From Candidatus Eisenbacteria bacterium (GTDB lineage Bacteria > Eisenbacteria > RBG-16-71-46 > SZUA-252): a DNA stretch of 55,839 bases. The position numbers and the translations under genes are program-made. Position 1 is the stretch's first letter. The number at the start of each line of letters is the position of its first letter. This document shows positions 45,129 through 54,216 of this stretch, piece after piece. The notes beneath the pieces are model-generated. The model was given only the letters and a program-made list of their open reading frames with translations, ran no database searches and was not told where the DNA came from. The stretch spans positions 89,689-145,527 of the forward strand of contig VBOW01000022.1 of the NCBI GenBank assembly GCA_005893275.1, written 5' to 3'.

Positions 45129-45935
45129 ATGAAACGTGGATGGATCATCGCGGCCCTGGTCGCTTGGGCGGCGCTGGCCCTTGGGGGCGCTGCCGAGGCA
45201 AGCGTCGCGGCATCCCCCCCGGCGCCCCGCCGAGTTGCCGCCTCCCTCCGGCACTCGGCGGCGGGCGCATCGGCCACCGCCACGCGCGGCCTGAGGGCGC
45301 GTCATGGACGAAGGCATCACCGCGGACTTCGCCCGGCTGAGGGGCCTCGTCAGATCAGCGCTCGCCCCTCAGGTTCCACGGCAGGAGGCTCCTCCCCCCC
45401 GCTGCCGGCCCGCCGAAGCTCGGGCCAGCGCCACAACGCGGCTCTGAGTCCGCCGCCGCACCTTCCTCGGCCGCTCGCGCGAACCAAGGCGGGAAGCCCG
45501 GGGCTGGCCGCGGTGTCGCCTTCTTGCATCGCCGTTTTCACCGCGATGAGCCGGCTGGATTCCAATCCCGTGTCGCCGCCCATTTCGCAGGACGACCCGG
45601 TTGCCTCCGGCCGGGGCCCCCCGCGGGCCGGCCCCCAATGCGTCGCGCTTTCCCCCTCGCTAATCGCAGCCTCCGGCTTTTCGCGTACCCCGAATTCCAT
45701 CGCATCACAACCCGATGAAAACCGATCCGGCCCCCTGAGCCCGTTCGAGGCTCCCCCTGCCTTCGCGCGGGCCGAACCGGTTCGCTCCGTTTTGTTTCGG
45801 GATCGGCTCGAGAGCCGTCCCCACGCCGACCGCCTGGAGGGCGCGGCGGCGTGCTTCGATTCGCCCTCTACAGGAGGTGTTTCATGTTCCGCTCTGCCAA
45901 GTTTCCCACGCTCTCCGCACTCGCGGTCGGGATGA
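45129..45935 (+). CDS. uncertain exported protein, possibly decayed
   Basis: AAAGGAG stands nine bases before an ATG that opens a clear signal peptide (MKRGWIIAALVAWAALALGG, then AAEA). After about residue 60 the sequence becomes Arg/Ser/Pro-rich and protein-like character fades. The frame stays open to 45935 and runs over the start of comEA, which a working gene would rarely do. A short downstream frame, shifted by one base, starts at 45304 and ends at 45449. The gene may be a remnant with a frameshift or a sequencing error. In the 880 bases from 45004 to 45883 nothing else is convincing. Confidence 0.25.
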   Translation: MKRGWIIAALVAWAALALGGAAEASVAASPPAPRRVAASLRHSAAGASATATRGLRARHGRRHHRGLRPAEGPRQISARPSGSTAGGSSPPLPARRSSGQRHNAALSPPPHLPRPLARTKAGSPGLAAVSPSCIAVFTAMSRLDSNPVSPPISQDDPVASGRGPPRAGPQCVALSPSLIAASGFSRTPNSIASQPDENRSGPLSPFEAPPAFARAEPVRSVLFRDRLESRPHADRLEGAAACFDSPSTGGVSCSALPSFPRSPHSRSG

Positions 45936-46345
45936 TCCTTCCGATCGCCGCGTATGCCGTTCAGGGGACGACCGCGCCCCCGTCGGCCACTCCGGCTACC
46001 AAGGCCGCGTTGCACCACACGGCGACGCCGGTCAAGGCGATGAACGCGAGCAAGGCGCACGCGACGCATGCCAAGCGTCCGGCGCCTGTCGACATCAACA
46101 CGGCGAGCAAGGAAGAGCTGATGGCGCTCCCGGGCGTCACCGATGAGATCGCGCAAAAGATCCTCGACGCCCGTCCCTTCAAATCGAGGGCCGAGCTCCT
46201 GAGCAAGAAGATCCTCACGCGCGCCGAGTACTCGAAGCTGCGCGGCCGCGTGATCGCAAAGCAGGAGGCGAAGACGTCCGAGGCCAAGCCGATGGAATCC
46301 ACGCCGGGATCCAAGGCTCCCGAGGCGACACCCGAAACGAAGTAG
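45884..46345 (+). CDS. ComEA-like helix-hairpin-helix DNA-binding protein
   Basis: A 153-residue exported protein. After a signal peptide (LSALAVGMILPIAAYA) and a Thr/Ala/Lys linker comes a helix-hairpin-helix unit (VDINTASKEELMALPGVTDEIAQKIL) with a second partial one. The C-terminal 25 residues are a Lys/Pro/Glu tail. ComEA proteins bind DNA outside the inner membrane during uptake; this one could do so, or bind another polymer. AGGAGGTG stands four bases before the ATG, and a strong terminator follows. Confidence 0.8.
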   Translation: MFRSAKFPTLSALAVGMILPIAAYAVQGTTAPPSATPATKAALHHTATPVKAMNASKAHATHAKRPAPVDINTASKEELMALPGVTDEIAQKILDARPFKSRAELLSKKILTRAEYSKLRGRVIAKQEAKTSEAKPMESTPGSKAPEATPETK

Positions 46346-46358
46346 TAGATTCACGCTG

Positions 46359-46408
46359 GCCCGCGGAGGGAAGGAAGCCTACAGTCTCTCCGCGGGCTTC
46401 ACCTTTTT
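46359..46408 (+). terminator. rho-independent terminator
   Basis: GCCCGCGGAG (46359-46368) and CTCCGCGGGC (46388-46397) are perfect 10-bp complements with a 19-base loop, followed by TTCACCTTTTT. It ends the comEA-like transcript and isolates the oxidoreductase gene. Confidence 0.8.
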
Positions 46409-46429
46409 GTTTCACCGTTCGGAGATCGC

Positions 46430-48760
46430 GTGCTCGGACTCATCGCGCGTTACACGGAATGGCTTCACACACGCTGGCCCGCCGGCACCGTGGAGAAGCT
46501 CCCCGACGCGCGCGAAGGAGGCGGCACGAGCCTCCCCGGCACGTACATTTCGGGCGACCTGACCGGAATTCCGCTCCTCAAGTTCGCGATCGATTCGGGC
46601 GTCCGGGTCGTGCGCTCGATCGCCTCGGATTCCGGGCTTCGGTCGGAGGGTTCCGGGGAAGAGGACACGCTCGACGTCGCCATCATAGGAGCGGGAGTGT
46701 CCGGCATGGCCGCGGCCGTGGAGGCGAAAAAACAGCCCCTCACGTTCCAGATCTTCGAAGCGACGGAGCCCCTTTCAACCCTCGTGAACTTCCCGAAGGC
46801 GAAGCCGATCTATACCTATCCACGCTCGATGAAACCCGCCGGAGATCTCCAGGTGACCGCCGACGTGAAGGAGAAGCTGATCGAGGAGCTGAAGTCTCAG
46901 ACGGCGCGCGCGGGAATCACCCCCGCGGCCGCCCGAGCGGAGAGGGTGGAACGCCAGGGATCCAGGATCCTCGTCCATCTCGCCGGGGGCGGGACGCCTC
47001 GAGCGCGGCGCGCCCTGATCGCGATCGGGCGGAGCGGGAATTTCCGGAAGCTCGGCGTGCCGGGGGAGGGTCTCGACAAGGTCTTCAACCGGCTCCACGA
47101 TCCCAAGGACTTCTCCGGGAAAGAGGCGCTCGTGGTCGGCGGTGGAGACTCGGCGCTCGAGACCGTGATTGCGCTCGTCCAGTGCGGGGCTCACGTGACG
47201 CTCTCCTACCGTAATCCCGAGCTGTCGCGCCCGAAGCCGGAATTGATCGAGAAGCTGGAGCGGCTCCGCCGCGACCCGAAGGCGAACGTCTCCATCGAGC
47301 GCCCCCATTCCGAGCGCGTGACCACCGCGGCGGGACCGTTCGTCATGGAGCGGCAGCCGGGAGGCTCGGTCGCGCTGAAGCTCGGCACGAAGGTGCGCGA
47401 GATCCGCGAGACCGAGGTGGTGCTCACGGGGCCGGGGGGCGCCGAGGAAACCATACGCAACGATGTGGTCTTCACCATGTTGGGGCGAGAGCCTCCCCTC
47501 GAGTTTTTCCGGCGGTCCGGGATCCGGATCGCGGGCGAGATGCGGCCTCGCCAGTGGATCGCGATGGGGCTCTTTCTGCTCTTCTGCGCATGGCTTTACA
47601 ACTGGAAATCGGGCGGATCGATGTCCCAGCTTTTTGCGGAGCGACATTGGTTCCCCTTCAATCTGCCCGACCTCTTGAGCCGGCTCGGCCCAGGTCTCGC
47701 GGCCGCGGTCAGAACCCCCGGGACCCTCATCGGCACTCTGGCGATCAGCGCGTCGGGGCCTGCGTTCTGGTATACGCTGGTCTACTCAACCGTCGTCGTC
47801 CTCTTCGGGCTCAAGCGGATCCGCCGGAGGAGGACGCCCTACGTCACGGTGCAGACCTGCACGCTCATGTTCGTCCAAGTTGTTCCGCTCTTTCTGTTGC
47901 CCGAGATCATTCTTCCCCAGCTGAACTACCACGGCCTCCTGCCGCGCGGCATCGCGGACGCGCTCTTTCCGGCCGTGAGTTACGGGCACGGCCGTGAATT
48001 CTGGCGGGCGTACGGCCTCATCCTCGCGTGGCCGCTCAACGTGTACAACATCTTCACGCACGATCCGCTCTGGTGGTGGATCGCGATCGGGGCGCTTCAG
48101 ACGCTCGTCCTCATCCCGGTCGGGATCTACTTTTTCGGGAAAGGGGTCTACTGCGGGTGGATCTGCTCCTGCGGGGCCCTTGCGGAGACCCTGGGGGACA
48201 CGCACCGCCACAAGATGCCGCACGGACCCCTGTGGAATCGCATGAACATGATCGGGCAGGGGATCCTTGCGATCGCGGTCGCGCTCCTCGTGATTCGAAT
48301 CGTCGGGTGGATGCTGCCGCCCGGGAACTGGGCCGATTCAGTGTTCGATCCGCTCCTCAAGACGCCCTACAAGTGGTGCGTCGATGTGTTTCTCGCCGGC
48401 GTGATCGGCTACGGGCTTTACTTCTGGTTTTCGGGGCGCGTGTGGTGCCGGTTTCTGTGCCCGCTGGCCGCGCTCATGCACATCTACGCACGCTTCAGCC
48501 GCTTTGCGATCGTGGCGGAGAAGAAGAAGTGCATCTCGTGCAATGTCTGCACCTCGGTCTGCCACCAGGGCATCGACATCATGAACTTCGCGAACAAGGG
48601 GATCCCGATGCAGGATCCGGAATGCGTCCGCTGCTCGGCGTGCGTCCAGAGCTGCCCGACGGGGGTGCTGCAGTTCGGCCAGGTGGATCGAAGGGGAGCC
48701 GCCATCAAGCTCGACCTTCTCCCGGCGTCCCCGGTCCTCATGCGGGAAGGGAAGGCGTGA
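46430..48760 (+). CDS. FAD/NAD(P) oxidoreductase fused to a NapH/RdxA-type polyferredoxin
   Basis: A 776-residue fusion. Residues 30-65 carry GTYISGDLTGIPLLKFAID, the FAD-contact tail of disulfide oxidoreductases, placed in front of the Rossmann domain. Glycine loops GAGVSGMAA (87-95) and GGGDSALE (237-244) bind FAD and NAD(P). No CxxC pair of thioredoxin reductase is present. From 375 about six helices follow, with CGWICSCG and CRFLCP cysteines as in NapH/CcoG, and two 4Fe-4S clusters: C701/704/707/711 and C732/735/738/742. Electrons probably pass from NAD(P)H through FAD and clusters across the membrane. GTG start with GGAG five bases before. Confidence 0.82.
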   Translation: MLGLIARYTEWLHTRWPAGTVEKLPDAREGGGTSLPGTYISGDLTGIPLLKFAIDSGVRVVRSIASDSGLRSEGSGEEDTLDVAIIGAGVSGMAAAVEAKKQPLTFQIFEATEPLSTLVNFPKAKPIYTYPRSMKPAGDLQVTADVKEKLIEELKSQTARAGITPAAARAERVERQGSRILVHLAGGGTPRARRALIAIGRSGNFRKLGVPGEGLDKVFNRLHDPKDFSGKEALVVGGGDSALETVIALVQCGAHVTLSYRNPELSRPKPELIEKLERLRRDPKANVSIERPHSERVTTAAGPFVMERQPGGSVALKLGTKVREIRETEVVLTGPGGAEETIRNDVVFTMLGREPPLEFFRRSGIRIAGEMRPRQWIAMGLFLLFCAWLYNWKSGGSMSQLFAERHWFPFNLPDLLSRLGPGLAAAVRTPGTLIGTLAISASGPAFWYTLVYSTVVVLFGLKRIRRRRTPYVTVQTCTLMFVQVVPLFLLPEIILPQLNYHGLLPRGIADALFPAVSYGHGREFWRAYGLILAWPLNVYNIFTHDPLWWWIAIGALQTLVLIPVGIYFFGKGVYCGWICSCGALAETLGDTHRHKMPHGPLWNRMNMIGQGILAIAVALLVIRIVGWMLPPGNWADSVFDPLLKTPYKWCVDVFLAGVIGYGLYFWFSGRVWCRFLCPLAALMHIYARFSRFAIVAEKKKCISCNVCTSVCHQGIDIMNFANKGIPMQDPECVRCSACVQSCPTGVLQFGQVDRRGAAIKLDLLPASPVLMREGKA

Positions 48761-48761
48761 C

Positions 48762-49625
48762 GTGGGCGAAGGGCCGCCGGTCTCCTTCCGGGCGCTGGAC
48801 ACCGTTTGGATCCAGGTCACGGGGACGCTCTGCAACATCGCCTGCCGGCACTGTTTTGTGAGCGCCGGTCCGAGGAGCGCCTCGCTCCCCGTGATGTCGC
48901 GGGGGCAGGTCGAAGCCGCCCTCGAAGAGGCTGTCGAGCTGGGGGCGCGCGACGCGTACTACACCGGGGGCGAGCCTTTCCTGCATCCCGAAATCCGGGC
49001 CCTCGTGGACCTGGCGCTCGAGCGGATGCCGCTCACGGTGCTCACGAACGCGCTTCTGATCGACGAGGACACAGCGGGTTGGATCGGTGACCGGTTCGAG
49101 AGAAGTCGCTACTCGTTCGACATCCGGGTGAGCCTCGACGGGGCGACCGCGGAATTGAACGACCGCGTGCGCGGCCATGGCGTCTACGAGCGTGTCGTGG
49201 AGGCCCTGCGCCGCCTCGCGCGCGCCGGGGTCACGCCGGTGGTGACGGTCGTGGAGCATGAGGACTCCCTGAAGGCGGCCGCGGCGCGGGCGGAGTTCGC
49301 CGAGTTCCTGCGTGGTCTGGGGTTTCAGCGTCCTCGGATCAAATTCCTGCCGCTCCTTCGCATCGGACGAGAGGAACGACGCACGCGTGGATACCTGGAG
49401 CAAGAGCGGCTGGGCCCGGAGCCGGTCGCGCCCGAAATCGAAGAATCGCTGATCTGCTCGACAAGCCGCACCGTGACGGCGCGCGGCGTTTGGACCTGCC
49501 CGATCCTGGTCGAGGTTCCGGACGCGCGCCTGGGGGATTCCCTGCGGCAGGCCGGACGAGAGATCAACCTGAATTGGCGCGCCTGCCACACCTGCGTGGC
49601 GGAGGGGCTGCGCTGCGCGACCTAG
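48762..49625 (+). CDS. radical SAM protein with C-terminal cysteines
   Basis: A 287-residue enzyme. CNIACRHC (24-31) binds the SAM cluster and TGGEPFLHPEI is the SAM contact loop. The C-terminal Cys set (275, 278, 285, plus two near ICSTS and WTCPI) resembles a SPASM-like auxiliary cluster site. Family members modify peptides or cofactors. It starts two bases after the fusion oxidoreductase gene, which could supply the electrons radical SAM enzymes need. GGGAAGGGAAGG precedes the GTG. Its stop overlaps the convergent lipoprotein stop. Confidence 0.8.
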   Translation: MGEGPPVSFRALDTVWIQVTGTLCNIACRHCFVSAGPRSASLPVMSRGQVEAALEEAVELGARDAYYTGGEPFLHPEIRALVDLALERMPLTVLTNALLIDEDTAGWIGDRFERSRYSFDIRVSLDGATAELNDRVRGHGVYERVVEALRRLARAGVTPVVTVVEHEDSLKAAAARAEFAEFLRGLGFQRPRIKFLPLLRIGREERRTRGYLEQERLGPEPVAPEIEESLICSTSRTVTARGVWTCPILVEVPDARLGDSLRQAGREINLNWRACHTCVAEGLRCAT

Positions 49626-51010
49626 GGGCTCCGTCCCGGGAGCTCGCGCGGTTCCCTCTGGTCCAAATCCCTGAGGGTCCGGATCATCGGTTCCCACACC
49701 TGTCCGAGCGCCAGCCTGGCGAGCTCCCCTTCGGGCGGCACGTCGCCTAGGAAGAAGGCGCGTCCCCCCGCCCGGAGGTCTGAGTCGTCGCCGTACCGGG
49801 ATTCGGAGCCCGATCGCGCCTTCTCCTTGCGGGAGCGATCGAGCAGCTCGGTGAGCTTCCAGCCTCCGCAGCGATCTTCCCAGTCGGATTCGATCCGCTT
49901 CGCGCGATCGGGATCTGATTTCTTGATATCGGGCGGCACGAGGCAATAGTCGTCGCAATCGCCGGCCACGGGGCTCGACGTGAAGATCGCGTGCGCCGTC
50001 GCCTCCATCGTTCCGGAGTATCCGACGATCGCCGAGCCGTCCCCGACGTCGAGCACCTGGTACTCGTATCCAACCGAAAGGTCCCGGTCACGCGTCACGA
50101 CCTCGATCAGCTGCTCGACGTAGCGTTCGCGGGTCGCTCCTTTCTCGTCCTTGTCCTCCGTTTTGTGGAAGATGGTCTGGAGGAAGTTGCCGGTGTTGGT
50201 TCTCGTCCGAAGGCCGTAGAAGCGGCCGACGATGACCCGGTCGGCGCCGAGTTCACGCCCGAGCCGCGCGGCTTCTCTACGGTTGATGCGCTCGAGGAGG
50301 GACACGGGAACCGCGTCGTAGACGCGCTCCCGCGGCAGGAGGTCGGTGAATCGGAATTCCGGCGCGCTGGTCCGCCGCTCGAGCACCGTGTAGGCGCGGT
50401 CGGCGAAGCCCTTGGACAGGGCGGCCACGTCCGTCTCGTTTGCGAAGGGGAGGAGAGCGATCCGAGGAAGCGCCTCGTCGTAGGCCTGCTCGATCCGGCG
50501 CCCCACGTCCCGGTAGCGGGGCTCGAAGGCTTGGGCCAGCTGGAGCTCGTCGTAGGCCCGCTTCGGGTAGCCCTCCCCGAGATCCTCGAGCCCTTGGCGG
50601 TACTCGATCCCGGCGGCGCCGTGGCGAATCGCGTCCTCATCCCGGTCGAAGGAAGAGTCGGGGGCGAGAAAGACCCGATAGCCGATGACCTCGCGGCGGA
50701 ACGTGTCGAGGGCAAGGGAACGTTTCGCGGCCGCGACCGTGTCCCGTGCGGCGATCCCCCGGATCTCCGCCTTGCGCTCTTCCATGATCTTGGCCGCCGC
50801 CTGCGCCATCGCATTCCGCGCCCGCCGGTTCTCGGGATCCTTCCGCAGGGCGCGCGCCGCTTTCTGGTACGCCTTCTCCACCTCTCCCTGGCTGTAGGCC
50901 TTCTCGCTCTGCTGCGCCAGCTTGTTCGGCCCCGCGCAAGAGAGCACGACCGAGGCGGCGACCATGGGCCCCACGAAAAGACGTAACCTCGAGAACGTGC
51001 GTTCGTTCAT
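49622..51010 (-). CDS. exported lipoprotein with TPR-like and CsgG-like segments
   Basis: A 462-residue protein. The signal ends VVLSC, a lipobox. TPR-like helices follow (NKLAQQSEKAYSQGEVEKAYQKAARALRKDPENRRARNAM). A middle domain starts with LPRIALLPFANETDVAALSKGFADRAYTVL and ELGADRVIVGRFYGLR, which recalls CsgG/LpoB-type regions of outer-membrane lipoproteins. The C-terminal 150 residues are helical with CDDYC and CGGW. GGGGGGA stands before the ATG at 51010. Function is unknown. Confidence 0.72.
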   Translation of the reverse strand: MNERTFSRLRLFVGPMVAASVVLSCAGPNKLAQQSEKAYSQGEVEKAYQKAARALRKDPENRRARNAMAQAAAKIMEERKAEIRGIAARDTVAAAKRSLALDTFRREVIGYRVFLAPDSSFDRDEDAIRHGAAGIEYRQGLEDLGEGYPKRAYDELQLAQAFEPRYRDVGRRIEQAYDEALPRIALLPFANETDVAALSKGFADRAYTVLERRTSAPEFRFTDLLPRERVYDAVPVSLLERINRREAARLGRELGADRVIVGRFYGLRTRTNTGNFLQTIFHKTEDKDEKGATRERYVEQLIEVVTRDRDLSVGYEYQVLDVGDGSAIVGYSGTMEATAHAIFTSSPVAGDCDDYCLVPPDIKKSDPDRAKRIESDWEDRCGGWKLTELLDRSRKEKARSGSESRYGDDSDLRAGGRAFFLGDVPPEGELARLALGQVWEPMIRTLRDLDQREPRELPGRSP

Positions 51011-51073
51011 GATTCCCCCCGTGTTCGCCAGGTATCGGCCGCCCGGCACCTATGTATAGATTCAACCGGAGTC

Positions 51074-51301
51074 ATGACCGTGGAATGGCAGGGATTTGGC
51101 AAATTATTGATATTGTTCGGCGTGGCGCTGGCAATCCTGGGGGTGTTTCTTGCCTGGGGACCTAAGATCCCGTGGATCGGGCGCTTGCCCGGGGATCTGA
51201 GCTTCGGGGGCGAGCACTGGCGCGTGTACATCCCGCTCGGAACCTCGCTCCTCCTGAGCCTTCTTCTGACCGGCCTGTTCTGGTTGTTCAAACGTAACTA
51301 G
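51074..51301 (+). CDS. DUF2905 membrane protein
   Basis: A 75-residue protein with two helices flanking a conserved loop GPKIPWIGRLPGDL, the DUF2905 signature. It sits in the inner membrane and its function is unknown. GGAG precedes the ATG, and the -10-like TATGTATAGA around 51051-51060 may start transcription. Confidence 0.88.
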   Translation: MTVEWQGFGKLLILFGVALAILGVFLAWGPKIPWIGRLPGDLSFGGEHWRVYIPLGTSLLLSLLLTGLFWLFKRN

Positions 51302-51384
51302 TTCGTGGTAGGTTCCGCGGCATAGTCACCTGGGCCCGGGCCATCCGTGCCCGGCACGGTGGCACCCTACCATGGAGGTGAAAC

Positions 51385-51816
51385 GTGGCCAAGATGAACA
51401 CCGGTCGCGTCATCCAAGGTGGACTCCTCGCCGGTCTCGTCATCAATGTGATCTGCATGGTGAACAACGGGGTGATCCTGTCCGGTAAGCTCTTGCAGGC
51501 TCAGCAGCACGGCCATTTTCTCCAGCAGCCCCGTTTCGCCTTCATGCCCGCGTGGGTGCTCGTGATGTTCCTTGTCGGCATCGGGCTCGTGTGGCTCTAC
51601 GCCGCGGTCAGACCGAGGCTTGGACCGGGACCCGGCACGGCGTTGGCCGTAGGGATCGTGGTCGGGCTCATCGCCGGCGTCCCCGACAACCTGGCCAACG
51701 CCGCATGGGGCTTGAGCGGGCGTTACCTGCCGTTCATGTGGGCGGTCGAGCGGGTCGTGAGCTACATGCTAGGGGCGCTGGTGGGCGCGTGGTGGTACCG
51801 GGAGCCGGCCGCGTAG
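51385..51816 (+). CDS. hypothetical membrane protein
   Basis: A 143-residue protein with four predicted helices. The start RVIQGGLLAGLVINVICMVNNGVIL and the segment GVPDNLANAAWGL are conserved-looking features of small uncharacterised proteins. GGAGGTG stands four bases before the GTG at 51385. No further role can be read from it. Confidence 0.7.
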   Translation: MAKMNTGRVIQGGLLAGLVINVICMVNNGVILSGKLLQAQQHGHFLQQPRFAFMPAWVLVMFLVGIGLVWLYAAVRPRLGPGPGTALAVGIVVGLIAGVPDNLANAAWGLSGRYLPFMWAVERVVSYMLGALVGAWWYREPAA

Positions 51817-51829
51817 ACCGCGGGCGGGC

Positions 51830-52630
51830 CTACCTTCCGTCCCCGTCCAGGAGATTCCCCAGTCCGCCCAGAATCGAGCCTTCCTCACGACGCCGCCCGC
51901 CGGACTGCGGCGCGGCGGCGTAAATTCGGCTGGCAAGCCGGCTGAACGGCAGGGACTGCAGCCAGATTCGACCGGGGCCGCGGAGGGTCGCGAAGAACAG
52001 TCCTTCGCCTCCGAACAACGCGCTCTTCAGCCCGCCGACGAACTGGATGTCGTAAGCGACGCTGGGCTGGATCGCGACGAGGCAGCCGGTATCGACCCGC
52101 AGGGTCTCGCCCGCCCTAAGCTCCCGCTCGAGCAGCGTTCCGCCGGCATGGACGAAGGCCCAGCCGTCTCCCTGCAGGCGCTCCATGATGAAGCCCTCGC
52201 CGCCGAAGAGCCCGACGCCGAAGCGTTTTTGGAACGCGATCCCGATGCTCACGCCCTTGGCCGCGACCAGGAAGGATTCTTTCTGCGCGATCAGCTCGCC
52301 GCCCAGCTCCGCGAGATGCATGGCCTGGATCTTCCCAGGGTAGGGCGCGGCGAACGCCGCCTTGCGGGCCGACAACGCCTGATTCTGAAACACCGTCATG
52401 AACAACGACTCGCCCGTCAGGAGCCTCTTTCCCGCCCCGACCAGCTTGTCGATGAAATCTCCCTTGGCCTGCGACCCATCCCCGAAAATTGTGGTCATCT
52501 GGATCCCATCCTCGAGGTACATCATCGCCCCCGCTTCGGCCACCACCGCCTCGCCGGGGTCGAGAACGATCTCCACGAACTGGAGATCGTCGCCCAGGAC
52601 CTTATAGTCCACTTCATGCATTTTCGGCAT
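51830..52630 (-). CDS. AIM24/TIGR00266-family protein
   Basis: A 266-residue beta-rich protein. The segments [34 protein letters not shown] and [30 protein letters not shown] repeat the family pattern of three tryptophan-RNA-binding-like beta domains. It has no signal peptide. Function is unsettled in bacteria; in yeast mitochondria AIM24 supports inner-membrane organisation. AAGGAG stands seven bases before the ATG at 52630. Confidence 0.85.
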   Translation of the reverse strand: MPKMHEVDYKVLGDDLQFVEIVLDPGEAVVAEAGAMMYLEDGIQMTTIFGDGSQAKGDFIDKLVGAGKRLLTGESLFMTVFQNQALSARKAAFAAPYPGKIQAMHLAELGGELIAQKESFLVAAKGVSIGIAFQKRFGVGLFGGEGFIMERLQGDGWAFVHAGGTLLERELRAGETLRVDTGCLVAIQPSVAYDIQFVGGLKSALFGGEGLFFATLRGPGRIWLQSLPFSRLASRIYAAAPQSGGRRREEGSILGGLGNLLDGDGR

Positions 52631-52761
52631 CGTCCGCTCCTTGGAAGGTGAATCAGGTGGGATTCCGGCCACTCACCCGAGCTCGCCCATAGTACTCCCC
52701 GCCCCTTTTCCCGAGTTCCACAAACTGCTCCGCGACCTTCACGCCGCTCCCGGAACACCGC

Positions 52762-52790
52762 GTGACGCGCCCCGGTCCTCTTTGTAGAAT
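52762..52790 (+). promoter_or_regulatory. promoter of the M16 protease operon
   Basis: -35 GTGACG (52762-52767), 17-base spacer, -10 TAGAAT (52785-52790) with a preceding G, then CGCCGTTC like the start-site motif at 26120. The leader to the TTG at 52840 is about 45 bases. Confidence 0.55.
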
Positions 52791-52839
52791 CGCCGTTCGC
52801 CGCCTCACCGGCGGGTCGAGCTTCGCGAGGGGGAATCGC

Positions 52840-54216
52840 TTGACGCTGCGACGTAGCGCCCGTCGGACCACGTCCATACTCCTGGCTCTCGCGTTTCATT
52901 TCGCGATCCCGGCCATCGCCTCTCCCTCCCCCGCGGCCGGTCTCAAGGCCTCGGCCCGCGAGGTCCAGGTCAGGACCTTGAAGAACGGCATGAAGGTGAT
53001 CGTCTGGCCCGATCACGATATTCCCAACGTCGCGATGTATACCTGGTTTCGCGTGGGGAGCAGAAACGAGCGGCCTGGAATCACCGGTCTGTCGCACTTT
53101 TTCGAGCACATGATGTTCAACGGCTCGCAGCACTATCCGTCCGGAGAATTCGACCGCGTGATGGAGCAAAACGGCGGATCGAACAACGCGTTCACGAGCG
53201 AGGATGTGACCGCCTATCAGGACTGGTTCCCGAAGGACATCCTCGAGCTCGTCTTCAGGCTGGAATCGGATCGGATCTGCTGCCTCTCGTTCGATCCGAA
53301 GATGGTCGAGAGCGAGCGCCAGGTGGTCTACTCGGAGCGGCGGACCTCGGTGGACAACGACAACGCGAGCCTCCTCGACGAGCAGGTCCAGGCTGCCGCG
53401 TACGTAGCGCATCCGTACCATAACCCGGTGATCGGTTGGCCGAGCGACATCGAGCGCTGGACCATCGACGACCTGCGCGACTACTTCAAGATCCACTACG
53501 CCCCCAACAACGCGACCATGATCCTCGTCGGAGACGTGGCGCCGGAGGAAGTATTCCGGCTGGCGGAACAATACTTCGGGCCGATCCCGGCCCAGCCCGA
53601 ACCGCCGGGCGTCAGGACGCAGGAGCCTCCGCAACTGGGGGAGCGGCGGGTTTCGATCCGGAAATTCGGCCAGACGCCGCTCCTCGAGCTGGCGTTCCAC
53701 ACCGGAGCGGCCGACGATCCGCAGGCCGAGGCACGCGATCTCCTCGTCGACATTCTCACTTCCGGGGAATCCTCGCGGCTCTACCGCCGCCTCGTGGACC
53801 AGGATCGATTGGCTGTCGACGTGAGCGGATCCGTGAGCCCGGAGGGCTTCGATCCGGGGTTGATCAAGCTCTCGGTCACGGTAGCCCCCGACAAAGGGCC
53901 CGAGGCCGCGGAGGCCGCGCTCCTGGACGAGCTTTCGAGGCTCGCGCGGTCCGGCCCGTCCGCGGCCGAGGTCCGAAAAGCGAAGAACACGCAGCTCGCC
54001 GCCCATTGGCGCCACATGAAGACCATCAATGAGAAGGCGGAGCGGCTGGGGACCTACGAGGTCTTCCGGGGCGATTACCGGAAGCTCTTCACGGCTCCCG
54101 ACCGGTATGACCGCGTCACGCGCTCGGAGATTCAGGCCCTGGCCCGAAAGACCCTCGACGCGAAGAACCGGACCGTGGGGATGCTGATCCCTGAAAAATC
54201 GGAGACCTCACAATGA
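52840..54216 (+). CDS. M16B zinc protease, active subunit
   Basis: A 458-residue exported metallopeptidase. Signal peptide (ILLALAFHFAIPAIA). Zinc motif HFFEH (86-90) and the third ligand Glu near 166 (VVYSERR) are complete. The C-terminal lobe with ESSRLYRRLVDQDRLA binds substrate. M16B enzymes act as heterodimers of an active and a defective subunit; the partner is the next gene, coupled by ATGA. The TTG at 52840 has GAGGGGGA five bases upstream; the ATG-free N-terminus suits a signal peptide only from there. Confidence 0.88.
   Translation: MTLRRSARRTTSILLALAFHFAIPAIASPSPAAGLKASAREVQVRTLKNGMKVIVWPDHDIPNVAMYTWFRVGSRNERPGITGLSHFFEHMMFNGSQHYPSGEFDRVMEQNGGSNNAFTSEDVTAYQDWFPKDILELVFRLESDRICCLSFDPKMVESERQVVYSERRTSVDNDNASLLDEQVQAAAYVAHPYHNPVIGWPSDIERWTIDDLRDYFKIHYAPNNATMILVGDVAPEEVFRLAEQYFGPIPAQPEPPGVRTQEPPQLGERRVSIRKFGQTPLLELAFHTGAADDPQAEARDLLVDILTSGESSRLYRRLVDQDRLAVDVSGSVSPEGFDPGLIKLSVTVAPDKGPEAAEAALLDELSRLARSGPSAAEVRKAKNTQLAAHWRHMKTINEKAERLGTYEVFRGDYRKLFTAPDRYDRVTRSEIQALARKTLDAKNRTVGMLIPEKSETSQ

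Noticed and set aside
45304-45449. A 47-codon frame as a separate small gene
   Set aside because: No ribosome site and no protein-like features; it more likely marks a frame change in a decayed gene.
45350-46354. A 334-codon minus-strand frame
   Set aside because: It is antisense to the ComEA-like gene, whose plus-strand start and terminator are clear, and it shows no domain.
46430-46560. A thioredoxin reductase proper in the fusion gene
   Set aside because: The family's redox CxxC pair is missing although the FAD and NAD(P) loops are present.
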